A DNA stretch of 64,000 nt from Lentisphaerota bacterium (lineage in GTDB: Bacteria > Verrucomicrobiota > Lentisphaeria > Victivallales > Victivallaceae), in NCBI GenBank assembly GCA_024225035.1, contig JAAEMX010000452.1, positions 32,657-96,656 on the forward strand, given 5' to 3'. Below are positions 26,126-35,720 of this stretch, piece by piece. Position 1 is the first letter of the stretch. Each line of letters begins with the position of its first letter. Under the pieces are notes generated by a model that was not told the origin of the DNA, did not search any database, and worked only from the letters and a program-made list of their open reading frames with translations. The translations under genes and the position numbers were made by a program.

Positions 26126-27844
26126 TTAGAATCTCATATCAGTCAATTCCTGCAGATCAGCTTTTGACTCAACTCTGACTGGGTGGTGTGCCAGCCAGTT
26201 GAAGATATTCAGCAGGAGCTGAGCGTTATCTCCCTTGCAAAAGTAGTCCGGCTTCATCCATCTGGCATTGCCCAATATTACTACTCGCCCCTTTCCATAC
26301 TCAAGTGCAACCATGACAGGGGTTCTCGGGCGGTTTGCGTTTTTGCCTGCTTTTACAAGCACTTTGGCTTTGGGGTTTTTCACTTTCAGCATGGACATGC
26401 CGCGTGACTGGAACACTTTGACGCCTTTAGTAATTTCGTTTTTCGCAATATCAGTGAAGATTGGAAATTCCGGGACGAAACCGTGTTCCTGGGTATCACG
26501 GATATTAGTATTGGTGTAATTTACACCAAAAGCACGAGGTAATGATTTCAGCCGGTTATTAGAATACCAGCCGTGTGGTCCTACGTAGAAGTTTGCGGCC
26601 AGTAAAAGGCTTCCTCCTTCTCTGACATATTTTTCCAAAGCTTTTTGGACTTTTTTCGGGTACTTGATTTGGTTCAAGTTATTTCCCATAAAAGTCACAA
26701 TCTGGTAATCTGATAATTTTTCAAATTTACTTTCTTTGTTGAAAGTCTCCATTTCAGTATTTAACTCATTCATCCCTATACCGAACTCAAAACCGAACTT
26801 TTCAAGCATATTAACAGCAGTAAGCATTCTTGTCCTGCCCATTACTGCTCCTCTTGAGCCAATCAATACTTTTACATCTCCCTTTGGAGAAGGTCGCCAC
26901 ATATTGACGAATTTTTGTTGTTTTGAACTTAGTTTTTGAAGTTTAGTCGGTTTCAATTTTTTGTCTTCGACCAGATATATTCCTGGCTCGTGGCTTTTGG
27001 CTGAAACAGATATTCCTTTTTTAATTTTATCGGCTGAAATATTATCAGTAACTACTTTGTCTTTTACAACATTGACTATTCTGTAATTGCCGTCCGGAAT
27101 ATTTTTACATGCGACATTGAGTTTGCGATCTCCACCGCCCCAGTTGAAGATGTACCATGCATATCTGCCATTGCGACCAAGCACATGTGTTTCAATAAAT
27201 TCAGCTGGCTTATCGGAAGAAATGTGCAAGGATTTCTCAATATTGTTTGAATCGATTATTTGATTCATTAATTTGGTTGTCGCTGTATAATCAAGTTCAC
27301 ATCCAATATAGTAAACTTTTCCTCTGCCGTAATTATTCACAGTTACAGCGGCTTTGCCGTCTGCATAGGTCGCAATGACTTTTGCTGTGCCAGGAATAAC
27401 TTCAATACCAAATAAGCTGGCAAACTCGCTTTTTACAGTTTTTGTGTTCTTCAAGTCGAGAGTTTTTGACGAAACAACTAGTGATTTGGTTATGGCTGCT
27501 CCGAGGCTAGCTCCCAGAAATGCAGGAGTTTTGATTGGCTTATTGAATTCATCTTCAACCTTCAGAGAGTCATAGTTTACAACCAAAACACCGCCGCCTT
27601 TAGCAAACTTATCAAGCTGCTCAACAGTTCCTTTCTGAACTCTATTATTACCGGTCAAAATAAATAGCTGATACTTACTTAAGCCTTTTCTCAAAAGTAT
27701 ATCATTACTGAGGACATCTACATCCAGCTGCCTGAATATTGCAGGGCAATAAAAATCCATTATGTCAGCTAATAATGGTGCTTTAAGCCACTGATTTCTC
27801 TTTTTATACATATGGGCACGCCCCGACTCAAAGGGGTACAGCAT
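26126..27844 (-). CDS. C-terminal half of a glycosidase-like protein (trimerisation/GATase-like domains), probably 5'-truncated
   Basis: The 572-residue frame contains two GATase-like Rossmann modules. The first (about 1-130) resembles the beta-galactosidase trimerisation domain of family-42-type enzymes (VQKGTVEQLDKFAKGGGVLVVNYD). The second (about 330-560) resembles DUF4350 (VQKALEKYVREGGSLLLAAN). Between them is a beta-rich region (YAWYIFNWGGGDRKLNV) like the C-terminal sandwich of such enzymes. No catalytic TIM barrel is present. The frame remains open upstream of the ATG for about 25 codons with protein-like sequence (PPFGEIILPRPRLKAKTAM) until a TAA near 27929, without a start codon or ribosome site. 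The gene is therefore probably the remnant of a longer one. Confidence 0.6.
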   Translation of the reverse strand: MLYPFESGRAHMYKKRNQWLKAPLLADIMDFYCPAIFRQLDVDVLSNDILLRKGLSKYQLFILTGNNRVQKGTVEQLDKFAKGGGVLVVNYDSLKVEDEFNKPIKTPAFLGASLGAAITKSLVVSSKTLDLKNTKTVKSEFASLFGIEVIPGTAKVIATYADGKAAVTVNNYGRGKVYYIGCELDYTATTKLMNQIIDSNNIEKSLHISSDKPAEFIETHVLGRNGRYAWYIFNWGGGDRKLNVACKNIPDGNYRIVNVVKDKVVTDNISADKIKKGISVSAKSHEPGIYLVEDKKLKPTKLQKLSSKQQKFVNMWRPSPKGDVKVLIGSRGAVMGRTRMLTAVNMLEKFGFEFGIGMNELNTEMETFNKESKFEKLSDYQIVTFMGNNLNQIKYPKKVQKALEKYVREGGSLLLAANFYVGPHGWYSNNRLKSLPRAFGVNYTNTNIRDTQEHGFVPEFPIFTDIAKNEITKGVKVFQSRGMSMLKVKNPKAKVLVKAGKNANRPRTPVMVALEYGKGRVVILGNARWMKPDYFCKGDNAQLLLNIFNWLAHHPVRVESKADLQELTDMRF

Positions 27845-27953
27845 TGCGGTTTTAGCTTTAAGCCTTGGACGTGGGAGAATGATTTCTCCAAAAGGGGGCT
27901 GAATTATATATATGTACTTGATGGGATTTTATTAATATTGATTTGGGGTTGGT

Positions 27954-29006
27954 ATGAATATCTTGTTGACTCGTTTGCAGAATATTGGTGATATGATGGC
28001 CTTTATTCCAGCTCTTCGACTGTTACGTGAGTCTTTTCCTGATGCGAAGATAACTATGTTATGTAAACATGCGGGAGGAGTAGAACTTATAAAAAATTGT
28101 CCATATTATGATGATATTATTATCGTTAATAACAGATCCTTAAAAGAGAAATTAAGGCTGATAAAGGAATTCCGGAAACGTCGGCTTGATTATTTTATTA
28201 TATCTCCTCAGGATCAAGGCAGAGTGCCTTGGGCTCTGATGGGCGGAGCTAAAAAAATAATTGCGTATAAAAGCGTTGAGTTTTGCGGGAAAGATAAAAA
28301 AGAAAAGTTGCCGTTTTTTATAAGCATTGATCCTGACTTTAACCCCGAAAGAACTGAGACGGAAAACTGTATAAATTTGATAAAGGCATGCATAGAAGAT
28401 GCCAAATGTAAATTGCCAGACAAAATTGACATGTCGCTTGAATACAGCTGGATCAAAGATGAAAGTCAAAATAGTGCAAATCAGCTTCTCCGCTGCAGTT
28501 CTGTAAAATCTGGAAAATATGTTGTGGTAGCACCGTTTTCGGCAAAGTGTGACTCCAGAAACTGGGAGATGAAAAATTGGACAGAAATTGTTCATTGGAT
28601 TAACAATGAGCTCGATTGTGACGTAGCGATAATTGGCGGTGAACAGGAATCTTTGCTGGCAAAGAAGTTAATTTCCCAAGTTGGTGGAAATTATCTCAAG
28701 GACTTTTGTGGCAAGTCATCTCTGGATGAAAGCTTTGCTGTATTGAAGCAGGCAAAAGGTTTTATTGGTCTGGACTCAGGGCCGGCATTCATGGCAACTG
28801 CTGCTCCTATACCAGCAGTTGTTCTTTACGGTTCTGGAGATATTGAGCGTTGGACTCCCCCGGAAACCAGAGCGCCACGGATTAATATATATCACAAGCA
28901 GGATTGCGCGCCGTGCAGGTATAAGGTTTGCCCCAACGAATCGAAATGCATGAAAGCCATTTCTGTTCAGGAAGTAAAAGCTGCCTTTGAGAAAGTTATT
29001 GCATGA
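27954..29006 (+). CDS. Glycosyltransferase family 9 (heptosyltransferase-like)
   Basis: A 350-residue GT9 enzyme, the family that adds heptose or other sugars to the lipopolysaccharide core on the inner membrane face. The N-terminal RLQNIGDMMAFIPALRLLRESFPDA and the donor-site GLDSGPAFMATAAPIPAVVLYGSGD match ADP-heptose:LPS heptosyltransferases (usual 'DSGPMHLAAAL' with small variation). A Cys-rich tail (CAPCRYKVCPNESKCM) near the C-terminus is also common in this family (CxPC...C...C). No LPS core cluster surrounds it. The exact sugar is unknown. Confidence 0.85.
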   Translation: MNILLTRLQNIGDMMAFIPALRLLRESFPDAKITMLCKHAGGVELIKNCPYYDDIIIVNNRSLKEKLRLIKEFRKRRLDYFIISPQDQGRVPWALMGGAKKIIAYKSVEFCGKDKKEKLPFFISIDPDFNPERTETENCINLIKACIEDAKCKLPDKIDMSLEYSWIKDESQNSANQLLRCSSVKSGKYVVVAPFSAKCDSRNWEMKNWTEIVHWINNELDCDVAIIGGEQESLLAKKLISQVGGNYLKDFCGKSSLDESFAVLKQAKGFIGLDSGPAFMATAAPIPAVVLYGSGDIERWTPPETRAPRINIYHKQDCAPCRYKVCPNESKCMKAISVQEVKAAFEKVIA

Positions 29007-29013
29007 GAAAAGA

Positions 29014-29595
29014 CTAATCCAGTTTGATCTGGAAGCCCTTTAATAATGAAATGGCTTCCGGAAGCGAGAATTTGGCTCCGGTGATTTTATTAATTAATGG
29101 ATTTATTTCATAATTTTGAGCACCGGAAAGATTTGCCTTTTCCAGATTTGCGTCCTGAAATTTTGTGTGCGACAGGTCGACATTTTTTAGATTTGCGTTC
29201 TTAAGGTTTGTTTTGATAAAGTCACATTCCAGTATTTGACAGTCTTTAAAACAGCTGCCATGCAAATCGAGTTCAAAAAAACTACAGGTTTGGAGTTTGC
29301 TGTTATTGAATTTAATATCCAGAGAAAAAGTGTCGACTTGACAGAAGCTGATGCCCATTATCTTGCAGCTTTTGAACTCTACAGTTCTGAAGCTTGTGTT
29401 TAAGACTTTAATCAAGCTGAAGTTGCAATTTTTAAAAATACAGTCTTCAAAAACTGTATTTGTCAAATTACTCTCAGAAAAATCACAATTGCTGAATGTG
29501 CACCCATAGAATTCTTTTTCAATCAGTATGGCTTTTGTTGCATCAATTTTTTTGAACACCTGATCTTCATAAAAGCTGTCATCAAAGTTGGTCAT
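29014..29595 (-). CDS. Pentapeptide repeat protein (Qnr/MfpA-like fold)
   Basis: A 193-residue protein built almost entirely of A(D/N)LxX-type pentapeptide repeats (CDFSESNLTNTVF, TNLKNANLKNVDLSHTKFQDANLEKANLSGA), which fold into a right-handed quadrilateral beta helix. The C-terminal KITGAKFSLPEAISLLKGFQIKLD is a tail shared by Qnr-like and YjbI-like proteins. Qnr and MfpA protect DNA gyrase by mimicking DNA, but many relatives have no known function, so resistance should not be assumed. It converges with the GT9 gene at an 8-bp gap. Confidence 0.82.
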   Translation of the reverse strand: MTNFDDSFYEDQVFKKIDATKAILIEKEFYGCTFSNCDFSESNLTNTVFEDCIFKNCNFSLIKVLNTSFRTVEFKSCKIMGISFCQVDTFSLDIKFNNSKLQTCSFFELDLHGSCFKDCQILECDFIKTNLKNANLKNVDLSHTKFQDANLEKANLSGAQNYEINPLINKITGAKFSLPEAISLLKGFQIKLD

Positions 29596-29674
29596 TTTTA
29601 CACGTCCGGACAGTTGACTCTTTTATTTTACAAAAAGAATCAACGTTATTTATTTAAATATTTTATGGTAGTGG

Positions 29675-30562
29675 TTATGCCTTTTCAAAAAGACCGCTGG
29701 TCCACTCTTTTTCAGTGAAGCTGTCAAGAAGCTTCATCCCTTTTTCACAGAATTCTGTAGCGGTTTCTTCAAAGTCTTCAGAAAGAATTCCTGCAAGAAT
29801 AAGCTTTCCGCCCGGCCTGACGAATGACAGTATATGTTCGCTGTTTGCCCGCAGGATATGTCCCAGAATATTAGCTGCTACCAAATCATAACCACCTTTT
29901 ATCGGAATGAATTTTGCGACATCAGCTACTTGTGGAGAGACCTTTTCTGGAAGGACATTATTTTTTTCAAGATTTTCCTTTGCGATTCTTATTGCATCGG
30001 GATCAATATCAAAGGCATCAATTTTCTCAAGCCCCAGTTTTGCTGCAGTTATAGAAAGGATTCCGGAGCCGCAGCCGGCATCGAGAAAAGACTTGGTTCC
30101 TTTGACACATGAAATCTTATCAATCATCTTCAAGCAATATGCTGTGGTTGCATGTTGCCCGGTGCCAAAACTCATGCCGGGGTCAATTTCCACCACAGTC
30201 TGGCGGGAAGCTGCATTATAGTCAAGCCAACTTGGCTTAATAATCAGCCGTTCAGAAATATGAAGAACATTAAAGTATTTTTTCCAGGCTTCTGCCCAGT
30301 CTTCTTTTTTCATAGTGAAATTTTCTACAGCAGTGATTTTTACCCCCATGCATTCCCAGTCCTTGAGGTTTTCTTTGATCCGGGTTGCCGCATTTTGCGC
30401 AGCGTCAGATGTTTCAAAGTATAAAGTGTGAAAAGCTATAGTCTCAAGGCGGTCCTGCCAACTGCTGAAGTCGTAGCCTAACGCTGTCAAAAATTCAGCA
30501 GTAATTTCAGGGCTTGACGAATCATCACGCAGTTTACAGCAAAATATCAGGTCGTCTTTCAT
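29675..30562 (-). CDS. prmA: Ribosomal protein L11 methyltransferase PrmA
   Basis: A class I SAM-dependent methyltransferase that trimethylates ribosomal protein L11. The family signature [20 protein letters not shown] is followed by the SAM loop [19 protein letters not shown] and [12 protein letters not shown] (the NxxxxxL catalytic-loop region). The start is placed at 30562, preceded by GGGAAA; the frame extends four codons further to 30574. About 295 residues, normal length. It is divergent from guaA. Confidence 0.92.
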   Translation of the reverse strand: MKDDLIFCCKLRDDSSSPEITAEFLTALGYDFSSWQDRLETIAFHTLYFETSDAAQNAATRIKENLKDWECMGVKITAVENFTMKKEDWAEAWKKYFNVLHISERLIIKPSWLDYNAASRQTVVEIDPGMSFGTGQHATTAYCLKMIDKISCVKGTKSFLDAGCGSGILSITAAKLGLEKIDAFDIDPDAIRIAKENLEKNNVLPEKVSPQVADVAKFIPIKGGYDLVAANILGHILRANSEHILSFVRPGGKLILAGILSEDFEETATEFCEKGMKLLDSFTEKEWTSGLFEKA

Positions 30563-30672
30563 TGTGTTTCCCATTTTTATTATCAGAAATTCCTCATCTG
30601 CTATTTAAATATCATGAAATTAAACTATTATTAATGACGAAAATGAAACAATTCAAACAGGATTCGAAAAAT

Positions 30673-32223
30673 ATGACAGAAAATGTGGAAACTATTGTAG
30701 TTCTTGACTTCGGTTCACAATACAGTCAGTTGATTGCACGCCGTATTCGTGAATGCAACGTCTACAGTAAAATTCTTCCTTTTAACGCTTCTGCTGAAAG
30801 CATTAAGAAAGAAAATCCTATGGGAATAATCTTGAGCGGTGGCCCGGCCAGTGTTTATCAGGATAATTCTCCTAAATGTGATCCGGAATTATTCAATCTT
30901 GGTTTGCCTGTATTGGGTATTTGCTACGGTCTTCAACTGATGATTCATACACTTGGTGGCAAGGTCGCACCCGGTGAAGCACGTGAATATGGCAAGGCTA
31001 TGATGCAGATCCAAGACCATACTACTCTTTTTGATGGCCTTGAAGACGAAATTCAAGTATGGATGTCTCATGGTGATAAAGTACTTGAAACTCCAGAAGG
31101 CAAATTCAAAGTACTGGCAACAACCTCTAATACTGAATACTGCGCAGTTTGCATTGAAGACCGTAACCTTTACGGAATACAGTTCCATCCAGAAGTCGTG
31201 CATACTCCTCAGGGCAAAGAGATTATCAGTAACTTCTGCCATAGAGTATGCGGTTGCAAAGGCAACTGGACAATGGCGTCATTCATTGAGCAAGCTGTTT
31301 CTGAAATTCGTGAGACAGTTGGTGATGACCGTGTGATTCTCGGGCTTAGTGGCGGTGTTGACTCTTCCGTTGCAGCTGCATTGATTCATAAAGCGATTGG
31401 GAATCAGCTTACTTGTATTTTTGTGAATAACGCTGTTCTTCGAAAAAATGAAGCTGGACGAGTACAAAAGCTTTTTGGTGATAATTTCCACATGGATTTA
31501 GTATATGTTGATGCGACAGAACGTTTCATGACAAAACTTGCCGGAGTTGATGATCCTGAAACCAAACGAAAAATTATCGGACACGAGTTTGTTGAAGTTT
31601 TTGATGAGGCGGCAGCAGGAATTGAGAATGTTACATTCCTTGCCCAAGGAACAACATATCCTGATGTAATTGAAAGTGTACCGATTGATGGTAATCCTGC
31701 GGCAATGATTAAAAGCCATCACAATGTTGGTGGACTGCCTGAAGACATGGAGCTAAAACTGCTGGAGCCACTCTGTCGCTTGTTCAAAGACGAAGTGCGC
31801 GAAGTCGGCAGTCAGCTTGGTTTACCGCATGACGTTGTTATGCGTCAGCCTTTCCCGGGACCAGGCTTGGCCGTGCGTCACATCGGGGCTGTGACTCAGG
31901 AAACTCTTGATATTCTGCGTGATGCCGATGAAATTGTTGTCGATGAGATCAAAAAAGCTGGTCTTTATTATGATATCTGGCAGTCTTTTGCGGTATTCCT
32001 TCCGGTCAGAACTGTTGGCGTGATGGGCGATGAGCGTACCTATGACAACGTAATTGCATTGCGTGCAGTGGAAAGCTCTGATGGCATGACAGCTGATTGG
32101 GTTAAGCTTCCTTATGAATTGCTTGAAACTATTTCAAGCCGCATAATCAATGAAGTCCGCGGGGTTAACCGGGTTGTTTATGACATTACCAGTAAGCCTC
32201 CTGGCACAATTGAGTGGGAGTAA
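30673..32223 (+). CDS. guaA: GMP synthase (glutamine-hydrolysing)
   Basis: Converts XMP, glutamine and ATP to GMP. The class I amidotransferase domain has its nucleophile C84 in GICYGLQ and the [11 protein letters not shown]is/Glu pair. The ATP pyrophosphatase P-loop is GLSGGVDSS, and the C-terminal dimerisation domain ends in PPGTIEWE, the standard GuaA end. The ATG at 30673 (516 residues) is chosen over several upstream in-frame starts because the usual N-terminus is MTEN...VVLDFGSQY. An AGGA lies 10 bases upstream, rather far but the best available. Confidence 0.95.
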   Translation: MTENVETIVVLDFGSQYSQLIARRIRECNVYSKILPFNASAESIKKENPMGIILSGGPASVYQDNSPKCDPELFNLGLPVLGICYGLQLMIHTLGGKVAPGEAREYGKAMMQIQDHTTLFDGLEDEIQVWMSHGDKVLETPEGKFKVLATTSNTEYCAVCIEDRNLYGIQFHPEVVHTPQGKEIISNFCHRVCGCKGNWTMASFIEQAVSEIRETVGDDRVILGLSGGVDSSVAAALIHKAIGNQLTCIFVNNAVLRKNEAGRVQKLFGDNFHMDLVYVDATERFMTKLAGVDDPETKRKIIGHEFVEVFDEAAAGIENVTFLAQGTTYPDVIESVPIDGNPAAMIKSHHNVGGLPEDMELKLLEPLCRLFKDEVREVGSQLGLPHDVVMRQPFPGPGLAVRHIGAVTQETLDILRDADEIVVDEIKKAGLYYDIWQSFAVFLPVRTVGVMGDERTYDNVIALRAVESSDGMTADWVKLPYELLETISSRIINEVRGVNRVVYDITSKPPGTIEWE

Positions 32224-32302
32224 TTCTTAATCATAGAATTTGTTCAGAAGCGTCGGTGGTGTTCCATCGGCGCTTTGTGCTTTTAACGACAGGAGATTGC
32301 CA

Positions 32303-32731
32303 ATGAGTAACGGATTGAATCTAATAGTTACTGATTTTGAGTCTATGCAGAAAGAAATCGAAGGTATACGGACAGAAGTGTTTGTGATCGAACAAAATGT
32401 CCCTGTGGAGCTGGAGATGGACGGATTTGATAAGGATTGTGTACATGTAGTTGTATTTGATGAGAAGGAGCCAGTTGCCACGGCCCGCTTGCTGCCTGAT
32501 GGGCACATTGGAAGGGTGGCAGTACGAAAGAAGTGGCGGAAGCTGGGGATTGGTAAGTTGATTATGCAAAAGTTAATTGACGCTGCAAGGGAAAGTAATT
32601 TTGATGAAATAATTGTTTCAGCGCAATGCCGCGTAGAAGAGTTTTATCAAAAGCTTGGTTTTACCTCATTTGGTGAAGTTTATGATGACGCTAATATTGA
32701 CCATATTGACATGCGATTGAAATTGAAATAA
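32303..32731 (+). CDS. GNAT-family N-acetyltransferase (ElaA/YjcF-like)
   Basis: A 142-residue single-domain acetyltransferase. The acetyl-CoA loop is VRKKWRKLGIGKLIMQKL, and the N-terminal part (IRTEVFVIEQNVPVELEMDGFDKDCVHVVV) is the pattern of ElaA/YjcF proteins, whose substrates are unknown. The start is moved to 32303, where AGGAGA is ideally spaced. It lies 79 bp after guaA and may be co-transcribed. Confidence 0.85.
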   Translation: MSNGLNLIVTDFESMQKEIEGIRTEVFVIEQNVPVELEMDGFDKDCVHVVVFDEKEPVATARLLPDGHIGRVAVRKKWRKLGIGKLIMQKLIDAARESNFDEIIVSAQCRVEEFYQKLGFTSFGEVYDDANIDHIDMRLKLK

Positions 32732-32885
32732 CTGTTGCTGATATCTTCTTTGTTTAAATATAAAGTAATTGTTACACTTTTTTACTCTCGAAGGCTTCTG
32801 CTAATTAACTGTTTAGCTTGGTTGAATACATAATGTCAGCCTGAATTTCAGCTGGATTTAGACAAATATTTTACCATTATGTATC

Positions 32886-32922
32886 TTGAATAGTAAAAAT
32901 TCAGTGACATATTAAGTGTCAC
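32886..32922 (+). promoter_or_regulatory. Candidate MerR-type promoter with dyad
   Basis: TTGAAT (32886-32891) and TATTAA (32910-32915) are 18 bp apart upstream of the MerR gene. A dyad GTGACA (32904-32909) - 7 bp - TGTCAC (32917-32922) overlaps the -10 box. MerR proteins usually bind such dyads near long-spacer promoters, so autoregulation is likely, but the dyad is offset from the usual position within the spacer. Confidence 0.45.
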
Positions 32923-32954
32923 AAAGTTGTCATAAAAATTATGGAGCACGAAAG

Positions 32955-33341
32955 ATGTTCAATATAGACTATCTGGCAAAAAAAGCGGGTGTAACCCGCC
33001 GGACAGTCAGGTACTATATTCAGCGAGGTTTATTGCCACCCCCTCTCGGAAGAAAGCGGGGCGCATATTATACCGATGCACATTATGAACGTTTACAGCT
33101 GATCCTCAAACTGTCAGCTAAAGGAGTGCCTCTTTTTCAAATTAAGAGAATGCTGGATTCAAATATGAGCGCGCTCTCTGAGGAGATTAAGGTACATCAT
33201 CCCAGAAAAAAGGTAGAACTTATAGAACTGACGGCAGGTGTCGAATTGATGACAAAAGAAAATGTTTTCGATGACGAGGATATAGCAAAAATAAAAAAAT
33301 ATATATCTAAATTGCTAAAGGAGAAGCAGAATGACCAGTAA
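32955..33341 (+). CDS. MerR-family transcriptional regulator
   Basis: A 128-residue DNA-binding protein. The winged-helix N-terminus is clear: IDYLAKKAGVTRRTVRYYIQRGLLPPPLGRKRGAYYTDAHYERLQLI (typical 'R-T-[VI]-R-Y-Y'). The short C-terminal part has no conserved Cys cluster, so metal sensing is unlikely. The start at 32955 has a GGAG site. Its last 11 bp overlap the start of the VIT/vWA gene, so the two are translated together and the regulator probably controls that operon. A dyad overlapping a candidate promoter lies upstream. Confidence 0.88.
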   Translation: MFNIDYLAKKAGVTRRTVRYYIQRGLLPPPLGRKRGAYYTDAHYERLQLILKLSAKGVPLFQIKRMLDSNMSALSEEIKVHHPRKKVELIELTAGVELMTKENVFDDEDIAKIKKYISKLLKEKQNDQ

Positions 33342-35505
33342 CAAGTCCGGTCTGTACTCTATAGCGAAAAACAAGCCTGTCGTTTTGACCGGGATTAATA
33401 TAGTCAGTAAGGTTGACAAATATATTGCCGAGACCGTAATTACTCAGTATTATAAAAATAGTGAAGATGTTAACATCGAGGCTGTCTATTGCTTTCCTAT
33501 CGAAAACCCAGCTGCACTTCATTCATTCAAAATAATGACAGACCGTGGAGAGATCAGCGGTGTTCATGACGAGAAGGAAAGAGGCTATGATGTCTATGAT
33601 CAGAGCCTTGAAAGTGGAGACAGCGCTTATAAGCTGGAGCTGGAACAGAAAAATATGATCGAACTGGCTATTGGTAATATTGCTCCCAATGAAGATGTGA
33701 CGGTTTCTATTGAAATAATCAGTCACTTGCCAGTAGTTGACGGTACTGCCAGCCTGCGTATCCCGACAGCGTTAAGTCCTTTGTATGTGCCAGCTGGTAT
33801 TTCATGGGAAAATTCTTCAATTGCGTCACCGCCATTTCACATAAATGTGCCTTATCATGTTAAGGTTGAAGCTCGTGTTGATATGCCTGGCATCAGAAAC
33901 CTTCGTTCACCATCTCACGATATCCTGATTGAAGAGGATAATAATGGATTCAGAGTTATCCTTAATAATTATGAAGAGCCACCTGATCGCGATTTTATAT
34001 TGGAATTTGAGCTCAATGATCCTGGCTTTGGTAAATGTCTGGTTAGTCAGCACCAGAATGGTCATCGTGCAGCTCTGATTAAACTGCATCCTGAATTTGA
34101 ACTGCAAGGAATAGAGACTCACAGTTGTTCTGATATTGTTTTTATGTTCGACTGTTCAAACTCTATGGCATATTCCTATATCGAACCTGCCAAGGAGGCC
34201 CTTGAGCTTTGCATGCGTTCGATGTCTGAAGGCGACTATTTTAATGTCCTTACTTTTGGAAGCACTTACAAGTTGTTTTCTGATGAACAAATGCCGTATA
34301 GTCAAGGAACTTTGGAGTTTTCACTCAATATGCTGGCCGAGGTTAAGGCTGATATGGGTGGGACTGAAATGCTTGAGGCCATAAGTACCGTCTGTGAAAT
34401 ACCTGTCAGGCCCGGCTGTCGCCGTGAAGTTATTTTGATTACAGATGGTGAAGTGTATAATACCCGTGAGATTTTAAAATACGTTTCTAAGCATAATAAC
34501 AACGCACGCTTTTATACTTTTGGAATCGGGCGCGGAGCCAGCCCTGCGCTGGTGAGAGGCTTGGCTGATGCTACCGGCGGGCAGTCTGAAATTATTGCTC
34601 CAGGTGAGAAAATTCAGGAAAAAGTATTGCGACAGTTTTCAAGAATGATTCAGCCTTCAATATCCGATTTCAAGCTTGAAGCGAAAAACGCAAAATTCAA
34701 AGTTTCAGATAAAGTTCAGCCTCTTTACGATGGTGATTGTTTAACAATACTTGCAGAAGTTGAAGATATTAATCCTGAAGCTGAAGTCGTTGTAAACGTT
34801 AGAATGCACGAGGACACACTCAACTGGAAATATAAAGTTGAGGACTTAGGGCAGGATGACAAAATTTCATTGTTGTGGGCAGTAGCACAGATTAATGAAC
34901 TTGAAGAGAGCTCGTATTTGGATCAAACAGGAATAGGTGTTTTCAAAAAACGCATTCTTGATATTGCTAAAAAATTTAATATTATCAGCCATTATTCAAC
35001 GCTGCTGGCGATCGAAGAAAGACATGAAAGCGAGAAAGCACTTTATTATCCTTCTTTCAGAATTGTCCCGATTATGCTTCATAAAGCACGTTGCGCTTCT
35101 GAGCCGCCTCTAGAAGAGTTGATGGCCAGTGTCCATGAAACGAATGAATCTTATCTTCTGAACGATTATTCTGTCAACAGCAGTTCAAGCTGGTATCATG
35201 AAGTTCTTAAAACTCAGGATGCTTGTGGCAGGTTCTGTTCATATGACCCACTGATGCCGAGACTGCAACTGGCAAGCGGGATTCTTGAAGAGCACTTGAA
35301 TAAACATTCAGCCAGTGACCCGAGAAGGGATGCTCTTTTAACTGCGTTTATTGTGAATTTGCTGAAAACTGACCCGGAAGCATCTTGCGTTGCAGCACGT
35401 GCAGTCAAAAAAGCTGAAAAATGGCTGGATACTGTTAAGGATAAGGATTGTGTCATGCGTGACAGCAGAGAACTTCTTAACGCAATTAAGCAGAATATTA
35501 TTTGA
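33331..35505 (+). CDS. VIT and von Willebrand A domain protein
   Basis: A 724-residue protein with a VIT domain (about 8-140, QYYKNSEDVNIEAVYCFPIENPAALHSF) and a vWA domain (about 265-440). The metal-ion-dependent adhesion site is intact: D274-C-S-N-S, the Thr in MGGTEM, and the Asp in LITDGE. It resembles the inter-alpha-trypsin-inhibitor heavy-chain arrangement found widely in bacteria. There is no signal peptide or membrane segment, so it is probably cytoplasmic, unlike many vWA proteins. The AAAGGAG site lies inside the MerR gene, with which it overlaps by 11 bp. It may act as a protein-protein scaffold; its partner is unknown. Confidence 0.85.
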   Translation: MTSNKSGLYSIAKNKPVVLTGINIVSKVDKYIAETVITQYYKNSEDVNIEAVYCFPIENPAALHSFKIMTDRGEISGVHDEKERGYDVYDQSLESGDSAYKLELEQKNMIELAIGNIAPNEDVTVSIEIISHLPVVDGTASLRIPTALSPLYVPAGISWENSSIASPPFHINVPYHVKVEARVDMPGIRNLRSPSHDILIEEDNNGFRVILNNYEEPPDRDFILEFELNDPGFGKCLVSQHQNGHRAALIKLHPEFELQGIETHSCSDIVFMFDCSNSMAYSYIEPAKEALELCMRSMSEGDYFNVLTFGSTYKLFSDEQMPYSQGTLEFSLNMLAEVKADMGGTEMLEAISTVCEIPVRPGCRREVILITDGEVYNTREILKYVSKHNNNARFYTFGIGRGASPALVRGLADATGGQSEIIAPGEKIQEKVLRQFSRMIQPSISDFKLEAKNAKFKVSDKVQPLYDGDCLTILAEVEDINPEAEVVVNVRMHEDTLNWKYKVEDLGQDDKISLLWAVAQINELEESSYLDQTGIGVFKKRILDIAKKFNIISHYSTLLAIEERHESEKALYYPSFRIVPIMLHKARCASEPPLEELMASVHETNESYLLNDYSVNSSSSWYHEVLKTQDACGRFCSYDPLMPRLQLASGILEEHLNKHSASDPRRDALLTAFIVNLLKTDPEASCVAARAVKKAEKWLDTVKDKDCVMRDSRELLNAIKQNII

Positions 35506-35720
35506 GTCTGGGGTGTTTCGGGATAATTCTCTGGGGCAATTCTTCATTTGTATATTCTTGTGCTATGATATTTACATTTCAGCATTAAGCAGCTCGGTTC
35601 CAGATTATCAGGGTAATACAGTGGCTGACAGCTTGAAATAATTCCTAAATTGTGATAGACTTTAGGCAGGTGGTTTGGGTTATAATTTTTGCGTTGAAAA
35701 TATAAAAGAGGAAGTTCCAA

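Noticed and set aside
29014..29595. Quinolone resistance (Qnr) gene
   Set aside because: The pentapeptide fold alone does not establish gyrase protection, and no Qnr-specific loops were recognised.
30514..30672. Longer N-terminus for guaA
   Set aside because: The extra codons do not look like protein, overlap prmA on the other strand, and GuaA proteins normally start near MTEN.
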